This document shows positions 16,115 through 26,062 of a DNA stretch of 34,022 nt, piece after piece. Position numbers and translations under genes: made by a program. Below the pieces are notes generated by a model. The model did not search any database, had not been told where the DNA came from, and saw nothing but the letters and a program-made list of their open reading frames with translations. This DNA comes from Fidelibacterota bacterium (lineage in GTDB: Bacteria > Fidelibacterota > Marinisomatia > SCGC-AAA003-L08 > GCA-2689995). The stretch is from NCBI GenBank assembly GCA_014381925.1, contig JACNKR010000061.1, positions 1-34,022 on the forward strand, read 5' to 3'. How positions within the stretch are numbered: the first letter of the stretch is position 1; every line of letters begins with the position of its first letter.

Positions 16115-16459
16115 ATGAAATTAATTATCGCAATAATTCAACCTGAAGAGCTACCTGAAATAAAGGAAGAATTATTAAAACAGAAAATTTATAAATTTAC
16201 AATTACAAATGCAAAAGGACAGGGAATCGAATTTCCACTTCAAGAAATATATAGAGGTGTTTCGCATGAAATAAAACTTCTAAACAAGGTTAGACTTGAA
16301 ATAGCTGTAAATGATGAATTTGTTGATCCATGCATTGAAGCAATATCAAATGTTGCAAAAAAAGATGGTAAAAAAGGTCGGGGTAAAATATTTATTTTAC
16401 CCATTGAAGAATGTGTGCGAATTCGTACAGGAGAACGAAATAAGGAAGCAATCGGCTAA
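16115..16459 (+). CDS. glnK: PII nitrogen regulator (GlnK type) lacking Tyr51
   Basis: A 114-aa PII protein that aligns without gaps to E. coli GlnB over its T-loop and ends in the conserved 'RIRTGE' C-terminal region; the B-loop is 'KKGRGKIFI'. PII trimers bind ATP/ADP and 2-oxoglutarate and block Amt when nitrogen is plentiful. In the T-loop, E. coli 'ELYRGAEY' is 'EIYRGVSH' here: Tyr46 is kept but Tyr51, the residue uridylylated by GlnD, is His. The T-loop also loses the usual GRQKGH stretch (GIEFPLQ instead). Control by uridylylation is therefore unlikely, while direct effector binding may remain. Cotranscribed with amt; terminator 30 bases on. Confidence 0.93.
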   Translation: MKLIIAIIQPEELPEIKEELLKQKIYKFTITNAKGQGIEFPLQEIYRGVSHEIKLLNKVRLEIAVNDEFVDPCIEAISNVAKKDGKKGRGKIFILPIEECVRIRTGERNKEAIG

Positions 16460-16489
16460 GCAATTTCACCATTATAATATTTTAATATT

Positions 16490-16517
16490 AAAAGCCTGAA
16501 AATACATTCAGGCTTTT
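16490..16517 (+). terminator. Intrinsic terminator after glnK
   Basis: AAAAGCCTGAA pairs perfectly with TTCAGGCTTTT over 11 bp around a six-base loop (AATACA), ending in four T. It separates the porin-amt-glnK transcript from gltB, which must have its own promoter in 16518-16567 or depend on read-through. The symmetry of A and T ends allows action in both directions. Confidence 0.85.
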
Positions 16518-16567
16518 ATGCTTGCATTAAATAATCATAATATAAACAAACGGAAGAAACGAAAAAT

Positions 16568-19500
16568 ATGAAAAAACAAAGTTTAGTTAGGTCTGGGTTT
16601 CATGATGCATGCGGAGTAGGATTTATTGCAGAATCAACAGGAAAACCATCAAAAAGAGTTATTGAGCTATCTTTTAAAGCATTAGAGTTAATGGTGCATA
16701 GAGGAGCAACACTCGCAGATAATCACACTGGTGATGGAACTGGAATATTAACAGATATTCCGTCTTTATTTTTTAAGAATGTGTTTAAAGAAAGTACTGG
16801 AAAAAAATTAAATAAAAATGAACTGCAAGGAATTGCAATGGTGTTTACATCGCCAAGTGAATTTTCATTATTAGAAAATATCATAAAAGATCAAACTTCT
16901 CAATTAAATTTACATTATGATGGCTACAGAAAAGTCCCAATTAATAAAAAAATAATAGGTGAAATTGCATTCAGAAGTTGTCCAATAATAATGCAATTTT
17001 TTATTCGTGGTAAAAATTCAATGAAAAATTCATTTGAAGAACAATTATTTATATTAAGAAAAACAATTGAAAATGAATTAAATAAAATTAATAAAAAATC
17101 ATTTATCTGTTCACTTTCTTCAAAAACAATTGTTTATAAAGGATTACTTTCTGCGGGGCAATTAAAACAATTCTACCCTGATTTATCTCACCCTGATTAT
17201 AAATGCAAAGTCTCAATTTTCCATGAAAGATTTTCAACGAATACAGTTTCAACATGGTCAATGACTCAGCCATTTAGAATGTTAGCCCACAATGGTGAAA
17301 TAAATACAATTAGAGGAAATAGATTATGGATGAAAACAAGAGAACTCACCATTAAATCTAAAAAATGGGGGAATAATATAAAAAAAATATTACCTATTCT
17401 GGGTAAAAGTGGAAGTGACTCTTATAGTTTAGATAATATCTTAGAATTTCTCACTCTTTCAGGACGAGGGATATTAAAAAGTATTATGATGTTAATTCCT
17501 GAACCATACCATAAAATTAAAACAATGTCTAAAGATTTACGAGATTTTTATATTTATAATGAAAACTTTATTGAACCCTGGGATGGTCCCTCTGCACTCG
17601 TTTTTACAGATGGTGATAAAGTTGTTTCTAAATTAGACAGAAATGGTTTGCGACCCTTAAGGTATTCTATTACAAACGATGGATTAATTGTGATGGCATC
17701 AGAAGCTGGAGTTGCAGAATTAGAAGCAAAGGATATTGTACTACATCATCACATGTCGTCAGGTGAAATATTTGCTTTAAATTTAGACGGATCAGGAATT
17801 ATTGAAAATAAAAAAATAAAACAAATTGTATCTCAATCTGAATCATATTCAAAAATTATAAAAGAAGAATTAATTCGAATTAAACGAAAATCAGATAAAG
17901 TCGAATTTGGAAAATTTAAATTACCAAAAGAAGGTTTTGATAAAAATAATAGAATTTTATTTGGAGTAGAGCAGGAAGATTTAGATTATTTTTTACTACC
18001 TATGGCCAAAAGCGGACGAGAACCAATTGGTTCAATGGGTGATGATACTCCCCCTGCATTACTATCAAAAAAATCAAGGAAACTATATGATTATTTTAAA
18101 CAGGCATTTGCCCAAGTAACAAATCCACCTATTGATCCCATTCGGGAAAGAGATGTTATGAGTTTATTTAAATATTTGGGTACTGAAGATAATTTATTAG
18201 CAAGCACTCCCAATTTTCATGGTACAATTAGAATTGAAAGCCCCATTTTATCGGTAAATGATATCAAAATTTTATTAGATAATCGAATTAATTTTCCAAT
18301 TTCAATTATAAAAACTCATTTTCAAATTAATGAATCAATTCAAACAGCGTTAAAACGAATTTTAATAGAAAGTGAAATTGCCGTTAATAATGGATGTCGA
18401 ATTTTAGCACTATCTGACGAAGGATTAAATCAAAAAAATCTTCCAATTCCAATGTTATTAGTGACTTCTGCTGTGCATAATTATCTAATTGAAAAACAAA
18501 TCAGATCAAATACATCTATTATTTGTTTAACAGGAGATGTGATTGAAGATCACCATATTGCCTGTTTAACTGGGTTTGGTGCAAGTGCTGTGTATCCATA
18601 TATGGCGTACGAATTAATTAGAGAACATTTTAAAGGTGATCAATGGATTGATGCATTAGGGAATTATAGAAAAGGATTAGAAAAAGGATTATTGAAAATA
18701 ATGGCTAAAATTGGTATTTCTACTTTTAGCAGTTACCATGGAAGTATGCTTTATCATGGTCTTGGACTTGGTCCTAAATTTCGAAAAAAGTATTTTCCAA
18801 ATATAATTTGTGATATAGGAAATCTTAATTTAAAAAGATTAAAATTAGAAATATTAGATAGAATTGAGAATTTAAACTTACCTCAAAATAAATTGCCAAT
18901 AAGTGGTCGATTTAAATATAGAAAGTCTGGTGAAAAGCATGGTTATTCACCTACAGAATTTATTCATATTCAGAATTTAGCCAAGAAAAATATAAATAAT
19001 AAAAACACAAATGAGAAAAATGTAATATTTTTAAGAGATTTATTAGATTATAAAATTGTAAAAAAACCATTATTAATTAATCAAATAGATGATAATAGCA
19101 AAATAATTCAACGATTTAATATTGGAGCGATGTCATTTGGTGCATTATCGGAAGAGGCACACCGCACATTAACGAAGGGTGCACAATTAGTAGGTGCCCA
19201 TGGAAATACAGGTGAAGGGGGAGAACAATCCGATAGATATAGTTTAACTTCACCAACATCAATTGAAGGATCTCATATAAAACAAATTGCAAGTGGTCGA
19301 TTTGGAATTTCAACTGAATTTTTAGTTTCTGCAAGAGAAATTCAAATTAAAATGGCTCAAGGAGCTAAACCTGGAGAAGGTGGTCAATTACCGGGACATA
19401 AAGTAACATTAGATATTGCAAATGTGCGAATGACCACTCCAGGTGTATCATTAATATCCCCTCCTCCTCACCATGATATTTATAGTATTGAAGATATTGC

Positions 19501-21025
19501 TCAATTAATTTATGATTTAAAACAAGTAAATAGAAGAGCAAAAATTTCTGTAAAATTAGTATCACAACCAGGAATTGGCTTAATTGCATGTGGAGTTGTA
19601 AAGGCAGGTGCTGATATAATTTTAGTCTCAAGTGGTGATGGTGGAACCGGTGCCACACCTTTAGGTTCAATGAAACATACAGGTTTACCATGGGAATTAG
19701 GGCTTGCTGAAGTTCACCAAACACTAATTTCAAATAATTTAAGGACACAAGTCACACTTCGTGTAGATGGTGGATTAAAAAAAGGAAAAGATATCGTTAT
19801 TGGGGCATTACTCGGTGCTGAAGAATATGACTTTGGTACATCTGCATTAATTTCAATTGGATGTGTAATGGCTAGAAAATGTCATAAAAATACTTGCCCT
19901 GTTGGAATAGCAACTCAAGATATTAAACTTCGTAAAAAATTTAAAGGAACGCCAGAAAATGTAAGTAATTTTTTAATTGCAATTTCAGAAGAAGTTAGAG
20001 TTCACCTTACTAAACTTGGTATTTCTCAACTTTCATCTATAATTGGGCGATCTGATTTATTAAAAACGAATCGAAAATTTAGAAACTATTTAATTGAGGA
20101 AAACTTAGATTTATCAATATTAATTCCCGGAGATGAAGGCAAAAAATTAGCTCTAAAATCTATCAATAAAATCAGAGTTGAGAATTTATATACTAAACCA
20201 TCTATTGATGATGGTATTTTTGAAGAAACAAGGCATATTGTCATGACGCAAGGCCATGCTGTAATTCATCGAAAAATAAATAATACAAATAGGTCAATTG
20301 GTAGTAGGCTTTCAGGTGAAATCACCTTTTTATATGGTCAACAAGGATTTAAAGGTAATATTCAGTGTAGAATGACTGGAGCGGCTGGTCAAAGTTTTGG
20401 TGCATTTTTGATAAATAATCTTGAATTAAGATTAAAAGGTGTGGCTAACGATTATGTGGGTAAAGGAATGAGTGGAGGTTTAATTACAGTGAGGTCTCCT
20501 AAAATAATTCGTAAAAAACTAGGATTTCACACATTAATTGGAAATGTTGCATTATATGGAGCAACTGGAGGCCGGCTACTTGTTGCAGGTAGAGTTGGTG
20601 AACGATTTGCTGTCAGGAATAGTGGTGCAGCCGCAGTTGTAGAGGGATTAGGTGCCCATGGATGTGAATATATGACAAGAGGTACAGTCATTATTCTAGG
20701 TAAAATCGGAAGTAATTTTGGTGCGGGAATGACAGGTGGAATTGCATATATTTACCTAAAATCATCAAGTAACTTAAATAATTTAAATCAAGACTATGTA
20801 AGAGATTCTAAATTAGAAGAGACCGATTATAATTTAGTATGGAAATTAATTCGGGGACATAAATTCCATACAGCATCAATAGTTGCTACTAAAATTTTAA
20901 ATAACTGGAAAATTGAAAAAAATAACTTTGTTAAAATTATACCAAGAGCTGTCGATATTATTGATTTTGAAAAAATTTATAACGAACAAATTAATAATAA
21001 AATGGGGATTTTATTAAATGAATAA
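16568..21025 (+). CDS. gltB: Glutamate synthase large subunit
   Basis: A 1485-aa enzyme making two glutamates from glutamine and 2-oxoglutarate. The nucleophile of the glutaminase domain is C15 (DACGVGF), exposed after removal of a 14-residue propeptide; 'HERFSTNT' and 'LAHNGEINT' follow near 220-245. The FMN domain starts near 848 (NIGAMSFGALSEEAHRTL), the 3Fe-4S cysteines lie in 'CVMARKCHKNTCPVGIA' near 1098-1114, and the GXGXG C-terminal domain holds 'GAAGQSFGAFL' near 1271. No small subunit gltD follows, so electrons come from an unlinked GltD or from ferredoxin. Located right after amt-glnK, giving an ammonium uptake and assimilation block. Confidence 0.96.
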   Translation: MKKQSLVRSGFHDACGVGFIAESTGKPSKRVIELSFKALELMVHRGATLADNHTGDGTGILTDIPSLFFKNVFKESTGKKLNKNELQGIAMVFTSPSEFSLLENIIKDQTSQLNLHYDGYRKVPINKKIIGEIAFRSCPIIMQFFIRGKNSMKNSFEEQLFILRKTIENELNKINKKSFICSLSSKTIVYKGLLSAGQLKQFYPDLSHPDYKCKVSIFHERFSTNTVSTWSMTQPFRMLAHNGEINTIRGNRLWMKTRELTIKSKKWGNNIKKILPILGKSGSDSYSLDNILEFLTLSGRGILKSIMMLIPEPYHKIKTMSKDLRDFYIYNENFIEPWDGPSALVFTDGDKVVSKLDRNGLRPLRYSITNDGLIVMASEAGVAELEAKDIVLHHHMSSGEIFALNLDGSGIIENKKIKQIVSQSESYSKIIKEELIRIKRKSDKVEFGKFKLPKEGFDKNNRILFGVEQEDLDYFLLPMAKSGREPIGSMGDDTPPALLSKKSRKLYDYFKQAFAQVTNPPIDPIRERDVMSLFKYLGTEDNLLASTPNFHGTIRIESPILSVNDIKILLDNRINFPISIIKTHFQINESIQTALKRILIESEIAVNNGCRILALSDEGLNQKNLPIPMLLVTSAVHNYLIEKQIRSNTSIICLTGDVIEDHHIACLTGFGASAVYPYMAYELIREHFKGDQWIDALGNYRKGLEKGLLKIMAKIGISTFSSYHGSMLYHGLGLGPKFRKKYFPNIICDIGNLNLKRLKLEILDRIENLNLPQNKLPISGRFKYRKSGEKHGYSPTEFIHIQNLAKKNINNKNTNEKNVIFLRDLLDYKIVKKPLLINQIDDNSKIIQRFNIGAMSFGALSEEAHRTLTKGAQLVGAHGNTGEGGEQSDRYSLTSPTSIEGSHIKQIASGRFGISTEFLVSAREIQIKMAQGAKPGEGGQLPGHKVTLDIANVRMTTPGVSLISPPPHHDIYSIEDIAQLIYDLKQVNRRAKISVKLVSQPGIGLIACGVVKAGADIILVSSGDGGTGATPLGSMKHTGLPWELGLAEVHQTLISNNLRTQVTLRVDGGLKKGKDIVIGALLGAEEYDFGTSALISIGCVMARKCHKNTCPVGIATQDIKLRKKFKGTPENVSNFLIAISEEVRVHLTKLGISQLSSIIGRSDLLKTNRKFRNYLIEENLDLSILIPGDEGKKLALKSINKIRVENLYTKPSIDDGIFEETRHIVMTQGHAVIHRKINNTNRSIGSRLSGEITFLYGQQGFKGNIQCRMTGAAGQSFGAFLINNLELRLKGVANDYVGKGMSGGLITVRSPKIIRKKLGFHTLIGNVALYGATGGRLLVAGRVGERFAVRNSGAAAVVEGLGAHGCEYMTRGTVIILGKIGSNFGAGMTGGIAYIYLKSSSNLNNLNQDYVRDSKLEETDYNLVWKLIRGHKFHTASIVATKILNNWKIEKNNFVKIIPRAVDIIDFEKIYNEQINNKMGILLNE

Positions 21026-21102
21026 TTATCGAAAAATATAATAATGAAAATGTGATGAAGATTAATCAATTAGTAAAATTAATATAATAGATTAAGTGTA
21101 GA

Positions 21103-21738
21103 ATGAAACACTCAATAAGACTACAATCAAAAATAGAGGAATTCTATAATTCTATAACTCACGGGTTTGGAGCAGTATTAGCAATTCCAGCAATTATATA
21201 TCTCATTTATTATACTTTTGATAAAGGAGACTCATATCGAATTATTGGATTCTCGATTTATGGGTTTACTTTAATTTTATTATTTTTTCTTTCTTCAATT
21301 TATCATGGTGTTCAATCGTCCTCTTTAAAAAAGTTATTAAATAAATTAGACCATGCAGGGATTTTTATTTTTATTGCAGGATCATATACTCCATTTTTAT
21401 TAATTACATTAAGAGATGGTCTTGGATTATATTTTTTGATATTAATATGGATAATAGCAATTTCAGGTGTTATATTTGAGTTGGCTTGGTTTCATTTTGC
21501 AAAACACTACACTGTATGGATTTGCTTATTAATGGGATGGCTTGCATTATTACAATTAAAACCATTAATTAATCTTTTACCTTTTTATGGTACTATATTT
21601 TTAATTTGTGGAGGGCTTTCATTTACACTTGGGGTTATTTTCTTTAGAATGGATCATATAAAATATGCTCATAATATATGGCATTTATTTGTTTTAGGAG
21701 GAAGTGGATTTCATTATGTTGCCATGTATTATATTTAA
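21103..21738 (+). CDS. trhA: Hemolysin III/PAQR-family membrane protein (TrhA-like)
   Basis: A 211-aa protein with seven membrane helices. The family signature is complete: 'THGFGAVLAIPA' near 19-30, 'SSIYHGVQSS' near 65-74 with the first metal His, 'KLDHAGIFIFIAGSYTPFLL' near 81-100, and 'HNIWHLFVLGGSGFHYVAMYY' at the end with the other His ligands. In E. coli and Bacillus such proteins affect membrane energy/fluidity balance; the name hemolysin is historical. Stands alone between gltB and a convergent methyltransferase (eight-base gap). Confidence 0.88.
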   Translation: MKHSIRLQSKIEEFYNSITHGFGAVLAIPAIIYLIYYTFDKGDSYRIIGFSIYGFTLILLFFLSSIYHGVQSSSLKKLLNKLDHAGIFIFIAGSYTPFLLITLRDGLGLYFLILIWIIAISGVIFELAWFHFAKHYTVWICLLMGWLALLQLKPLINLLPFYGTIFLICGGLSFTLGVIFFRMDHIKYAHNIWHLFVLGGSGFHYVAMYYI

Positions 21739-21746
21739 ATAAAATT

Positions 21747-22373
21747 TCACTTATCACAATAGAAAACTAAAGTACCATTCCAGTCATTTTTTGCTCCAAC
21801 TTGCCATTTTTTAATATTATTAAACCCCACTTTTTTTAATATTGTTTCCCACTCAAAAATTGATTTAGTATTCATATAAACACCACATTCTGCGGGCCAA
21901 TTTAATGTTGTTAAATTTTCAGAATAATGATCTATTCCAAAAATCAATTTCCCTTTATTCTTTAACCAATTATTATATATTTTAGATAGTACAAACATTG
22001 GATCTTCAAAATAATAGAAAACTTCCATTGAATGTACAATATCTACTTTTTCCAAAGGAGACCATTCTGTCAAATCACCATAAAAATAATTCCCATTAGG
22101 ATCAACTGATTTTGCTTTTTCAATCATTTGCTTTGCTCCATCAACCCCTGCTGAATAGTCACAATTTTCAATAGAACTTAATAGTCGTGTTACCCAGCCA
22201 TTTCCACATCCAGCATCTATAATCGTAAATTTTGAATTATTATTTTCAAGTAATTTATTTATCATAAATTTCACTGATGATGCATGGCCTTCTTCCATAC
22301 CAATATCTTTTCCTATTTCCGCCCATTTTCCAAAAAACTCAACAGGTGATTCAGTTATTTTATCATTTTTCAT
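21747..22373 (-). CDS. Class I SAM-dependent methyltransferase
   Basis: About 208 aa. Motif I 'TIIDAGCGNGWVTRLL' near residues 52-67, an acidic residue in 'AGVDGAKQMIEKA' at the end of beta-2, and 'YGDLTEW' and 'VDIVHSMEVFYYF' as motifs II-III. This is a small-molecule or lipid-type methyltransferase by layout; substrate unknown. I start at ATG 22373; a TTG two codons upstream is also possible. A 241-base AT-rich gap to the divergent CotH gene probably carries both promoters, but I see no convincing elements in it. Confidence 0.85.
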   Translation of the reverse strand: MKNDKITESPVEFFGKWAEIGKDIGMEEGHASSVKFMINKLLENNNSKFTIIDAGCGNGWVTRLLSSIENCDYSAGVDGAKQMIEKAKSVDPNGNYFYGDLTEWSPLEKVDIVHSMEVFYYFEDPMFVLSKIYNNWLKNKGKLIFGIDHYSENLTTLNWPAECGVYMNTKSIFEWETILKKVGFNNIKKWQVGAKNDWNGTLVFYCDK

Positions 22374-22614
22374 GTTCAATATATCTTATCTTTCTAAATA
22401 AATAGGTTGAAATTTATTTTAACTTTAGAATTATTATTCAACATTATTTAACTAATATTTTTATCATCTAAATTTATATACATATTAATTTCAAAATTCT
22501 ATTTTTCAAGATGTAACTTTAATAGATATTTCCAATAATAATTTCTAAATTTTATAGCTTGTCATTCATAAACTTTTTTAATAAATAAGTTTATTATCTT
22601 CACTAAATAAAATA

Positions 22615-25600
22615 ATGAGAATTAATTTTATGAAAAAATATTTTGTTTATTTAATAGAAATTATTTTTATTTCATCTATTTTTAGCCAAGTCATAATAAA
22701 TGAATACTCCGCATCAAATTTATCAGAATTTACAGATAATTATCAATTAGAAGAAGATTGGATTGAACTTTATAATACAAGTTTAAATGATTTAGACTTA
22801 AGTGGTTATTTTTTAAGTGATGATGAAACTAATCCGACTAAATGGATTATTCCAGAGGGTATTATTATTCCAGGTACAAGATATATTACTTTTTGGTGTT
22901 CGGGAAGAGATGAATTTACAGAAGGAAATCTCCATACTAATTTTAAATTAAAACAAACTAAAAATTCTCCTGACCATGTTGTATTTTCAAATCCAAATGG
23001 TGTAATAATAAATGATATTGAATTAAAACGAACACAATTAAACCATTCAATGGGGAGAAGCCCAAACGCCTCAGATAATTGGAAAATTTTTCCATCACCA
23101 ACAAAAAATGGTGCGAATATTGGATTAAATTATATTGATTATGCAGAAGCACCAACAATGAGCCTTGAAGCTGGATTCTTTAGTGGTAGCCAAATATTAG
23201 ATATATCAACAGATGAACCATTATCAAATATTTATTATACAACAAATGGTAATCTGCCTACAGTAAATTCAACTTTATATGAAGGCACATTATTAATCAC
23301 ACATACCCTTATTTATAAAGCAATTGTAATTTCAAATGATATAGATATTCTCCCAAGTTTCATCACTTTCAATACTTATTTTATTGATGAAAATCATGCC
23401 TTACCTATTCTTTCTACTTCAGCGAGTCAACTAACTACATTATTGAATGGAAATCAAGGGTTAAAACCACATGGTACAATTGAATATTTTGATGTGAATG
23501 GAATTAGACAAGATTTTGGATATGGTGAATATAATAAACATGGGCAAGATTCATGGGCATTCCCTCAACGAAGCTTTGATTATATTGCTCGAGATGAAAT
23601 GGGATATCATGATGCAATTAGAGAAAAATTACTCAGCCTATCTGATAGAGATAAATTTCAACGAATAATTATACGAGCTTCTGGAGATGATAATTATCCT
23701 GGAATTGATTCAAGTGCTCATATGAGAGATATTTTCATTCAAAAACTTGCAAATAAAAATAATTTAAATGTTGATATGAGAAAAGGTGAAAGATGTGTTG
23801 TATATGCAAATGGTGAATTTTGGGGTATTTATTCAATTAGAGAAAAAGTAAGTGATGCTGATTATACAAATTATTATTATAACCAAGATAAATATAATGT
23901 CCAATATTTAATGAATTGGGGAGGTACTTGGGCTCAATATGGTGGTCAACAAGCATTTACAGATTGGAACGAAATTCACAGTTACGCCTTAAACCATGAT
24001 TTATCAATTCAATCCAATTATCGTCATGTAGCAGATGAAATAGATGTCACAAGTTTAGTTGATTATATATTAATAAATTCATTCGTTGTTTGTACTGATT
24101 GGATAAACTGGAATACATCGTGGTGGAGAGGATTAAATCCAGATGGAAGTCATAAAAAATGGGGATATGTTTTGTGGGATGAAGACGCAACATTTAATCA
24201 TTATATAAACTATACAAATGTCCCCAATGAAAACCCAGATGCAGAACCTTGTTACCCCGAAGGTATTTATTTAGACCCGGAAGAACATATTGTTTTACTT
24301 AATAAACTTTTAGAAAATTCAGAATTCAAACAATATTACATCACTCGGTATATGGATTTGTTAAATACAGCATTCCAAGAAGAAGAAATGATTGGACTAT
24401 TAGAAGATATTGAAAACTCAATTGCAACAGATATGCCACAACATATAGAAAGGTGGGGTGGGAATTTCTTTCAATGGCAAGGAAATGTTCAAAAAATAAA
24501 AGATTTCATCAGAGATAGAATTGAGTATTTCCCTGAGGGGTTAAATTCATGTTATGATTTAAATGGGCCCTATGAATTAACATTAGATGTTACACCATCA
24601 AATTCAGGACAAATAAAAATAAATTCAATTCTAATTGACGAAGATGATTATCCATGGACAGGAGCATATCATGGAGGAGTAGATATGATATTTGAAGCGG
24701 TTCAAATTCATAATTTTGATTATTGGTTAGTTAATAACCATAATATTTCAGATCCAAATTCAATAAATATTTCATTTCAATTAAATCAAAATGATAATAT
24801 CATCGGCATTTTTGCTTCTGATGAAATAGTTGATATCGTAATTAATGAAATTAATTATAATTCAAATAATGAATTTGATTCAGAAGATTGGATAGAACTT
24901 TTTAATTCATCAGACGAAGCAGTTAATATTGGAAATTGGATTTTTAAAGATGATAATAATACACATCAATTTATTATCCCTGAAAATACTATTCTACCAT
25001 CAAATGATTTTTTGGTGTTATGTAAGGATACAACACTTTTTAGGGAGCAATTTCCGAATGTAATTAATTATATCGGTAATTTTGAGTTTGGTTTAAGTGG
25101 AGGAGGTGAACTAATTAGACTATTTGATGAAGGTGGAGCATTAGTAGATGTTGTTGAATATGATGATATTTCTCCATGGCCAGAAGAAGCAGATGGTAAT
25201 GGTCCCACATTGGAACTCATTGATTCAAATATTGATAATTCAATAGCTGAAAATTGGTCAAGTTCTCTCGGATTTGGATCACCCGGAAATATAAATTCTG
25301 TGTCTTTAATTGGGGATATAAATCAAGATGGAGAAGTGAATGTTATTGATGTAGTTGTCATTGTAAATATGATTTTAAATAGTGAATATTCAAACTCAGC
25401 AGACATGAATAGTGATGAAGAGGTAAATGTGGTTGATATTATTCAATTAGTGAATATCATTTTAGATTCATCTAAATTAACGGATGCAACATCAGTGTCA
25501 TTCCATCAAAATGGAGAATCATTTAATATTATTGGGAATGGATTTATTGGTGCAGTTCAAATGACATTATCACATGATATTGATTTTAAAATTCAATTAA

Positions 25601-26025
25601 CAAAGGATGCAATTGTTGCTGAATATTTAACAAATGGTAACTCAACAACACTGATAATTGTAGTTCCAGAAAATAATGAAATTTTTAAAACTTCAGATGA
25701 CTTTATTATTGAACAATTAATTGTTACAAATAGTGTTGAAATTATAGATATAAATACTCCGACAAAATTTAAGTTAGAGAATGTTTACCCAAACCCATTT
25801 AATGGCAGTACAAATATTAATTTTTCCATACCTAATGATGGATTTGTAACAATTAAAATTTATGACCTCCTCGGTAAAGAGATATCTACACTAACTCATC
25901 AATTTTATAATACGGGGTTTTATAATCTAAAATGGGATGCAACTAATATTGCAAGTGGTATTTATTTTGCAAAACTAATATCATCAGAGTTTAGCCAAAC
26001 CCAGAAATTAATGTTACTTAAATAA
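22615..26025 (+). CDS. Giant secreted CotH-kinase protein with lamin-tail, dockerin and type IX sorting domains
   Basis: 1136 aa, or 1131 from the second ATG at 22630, which gives a cleaner signal peptide ending in IFSQ. Domains in order: lamin-tail domain 1 (about 25-150, VIINEYSAS...EEDWIELYN), a chitobiase C-terminal-like repeat (about 188-250, NIYYTTNGNLPTVNSTLY), CotH kinase domain (about 330-640) with 'FWGIYSIREK' near 401 and the metal-binding acidic motif 'VLWDEDATFNH' near 519, lamin-tail domain 2 (about 741-895), a dockerin pair (about 901-958) and a type IX type A sorting domain (about 1055-1136, YPNPFNGSTNI...KLMLLK). CotH in Bacillus phosphorylates spore-coat proteins. This one should act at the cell surface. 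First gene of the cluster. Confidence 0.9.
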   Translation: MRINFMKKYFVYLIEIIFISSIFSQVIINEYSASNLSEFTDNYQLEEDWIELYNTSLNDLDLSGYFLSDDETNPTKWIIPEGIIIPGTRYITFWCSGRDEFTEGNLHTNFKLKQTKNSPDHVVFSNPNGVIINDIELKRTQLNHSMGRSPNASDNWKIFPSPTKNGANIGLNYIDYAEAPTMSLEAGFFSGSQILDISTDEPLSNIYYTTNGNLPTVNSTLYEGTLLITHTLIYKAIVISNDIDILPSFITFNTYFIDENHALPILSTSASQLTTLLNGNQGLKPHGTIEYFDVNGIRQDFGYGEYNKHGQDSWAFPQRSFDYIARDEMGYHDAIREKLLSLSDRDKFQRIIIRASGDDNYPGIDSSAHMRDIFIQKLANKNNLNVDMRKGERCVVYANGEFWGIYSIREKVSDADYTNYYYNQDKYNVQYLMNWGGTWAQYGGQQAFTDWNEIHSYALNHDLSIQSNYRHVADEIDVTSLVDYILINSFVVCTDWINWNTSWWRGLNPDGSHKKWGYVLWDEDATFNHYINYTNVPNENPDAEPCYPEGIYLDPEEHIVLLNKLLENSEFKQYYITRYMDLLNTAFQEEEMIGLLEDIENSIATDMPQHIERWGGNFFQWQGNVQKIKDFIRDRIEYFPEGLNSCYDLNGPYELTLDVTPSNSGQIKINSILIDEDDYPWTGAYHGGVDMIFEAVQIHNFDYWLVNNHNISDPNSINISFQLNQNDNIIGIFASDEIVDIVINEINYNSNNEFDSEDWIELFNSSDEAVNIGNWIFKDDNNTHQFIIPENTILPSNDFLVLCKDTTLFREQFPNVINYIGNFEFGLSGGGELIRLFDEGGALVDVVEYDDISPWPEEADGNGPTLELIDSNIDNSIAENWSSSLGFGSPGNINSVSLIGDINQDGEVNVIDVVVIVNMILNSEYSNSADMNSDEEVNVVDIIQLVNIILDSSKLTDATSVSFHQNGESFNIIGNGFIGAVQMTLSHDIDFKIQLTKDAIVAEYLTNGNSTTLIIVVPENNEIFKTSDDFIIEQLIVTNSVEIIDINTPTKFKLENVYPNPFNGSTNINFSIPNDGFVTIKIYDLLGKEISTLTHQFYNTGFYNLKWDATNIASGIYFAKLISSEFSQTQKLMLLK

Positions 26026-26062
26026 GTAATTGATTAATCTACTATTTTAGTTACCTAATATC

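Noticed and set aside
19365..19748. Antisense open frame of 127 codons inside gltB
   Set aside because: It is a by-product of gltB codon use: no ribosome binding site, low-complexity Leu/His composition, no domain. The same holds for other long frames opposite fahA, amt and the CotH gene.
22615..26025. Spore-coat protein function from the CotH match
   Set aside because: Signal peptide, dockerin and type IX sorting domains show a surface protein of a Gram-negative cell; nothing else suggests sporulation.
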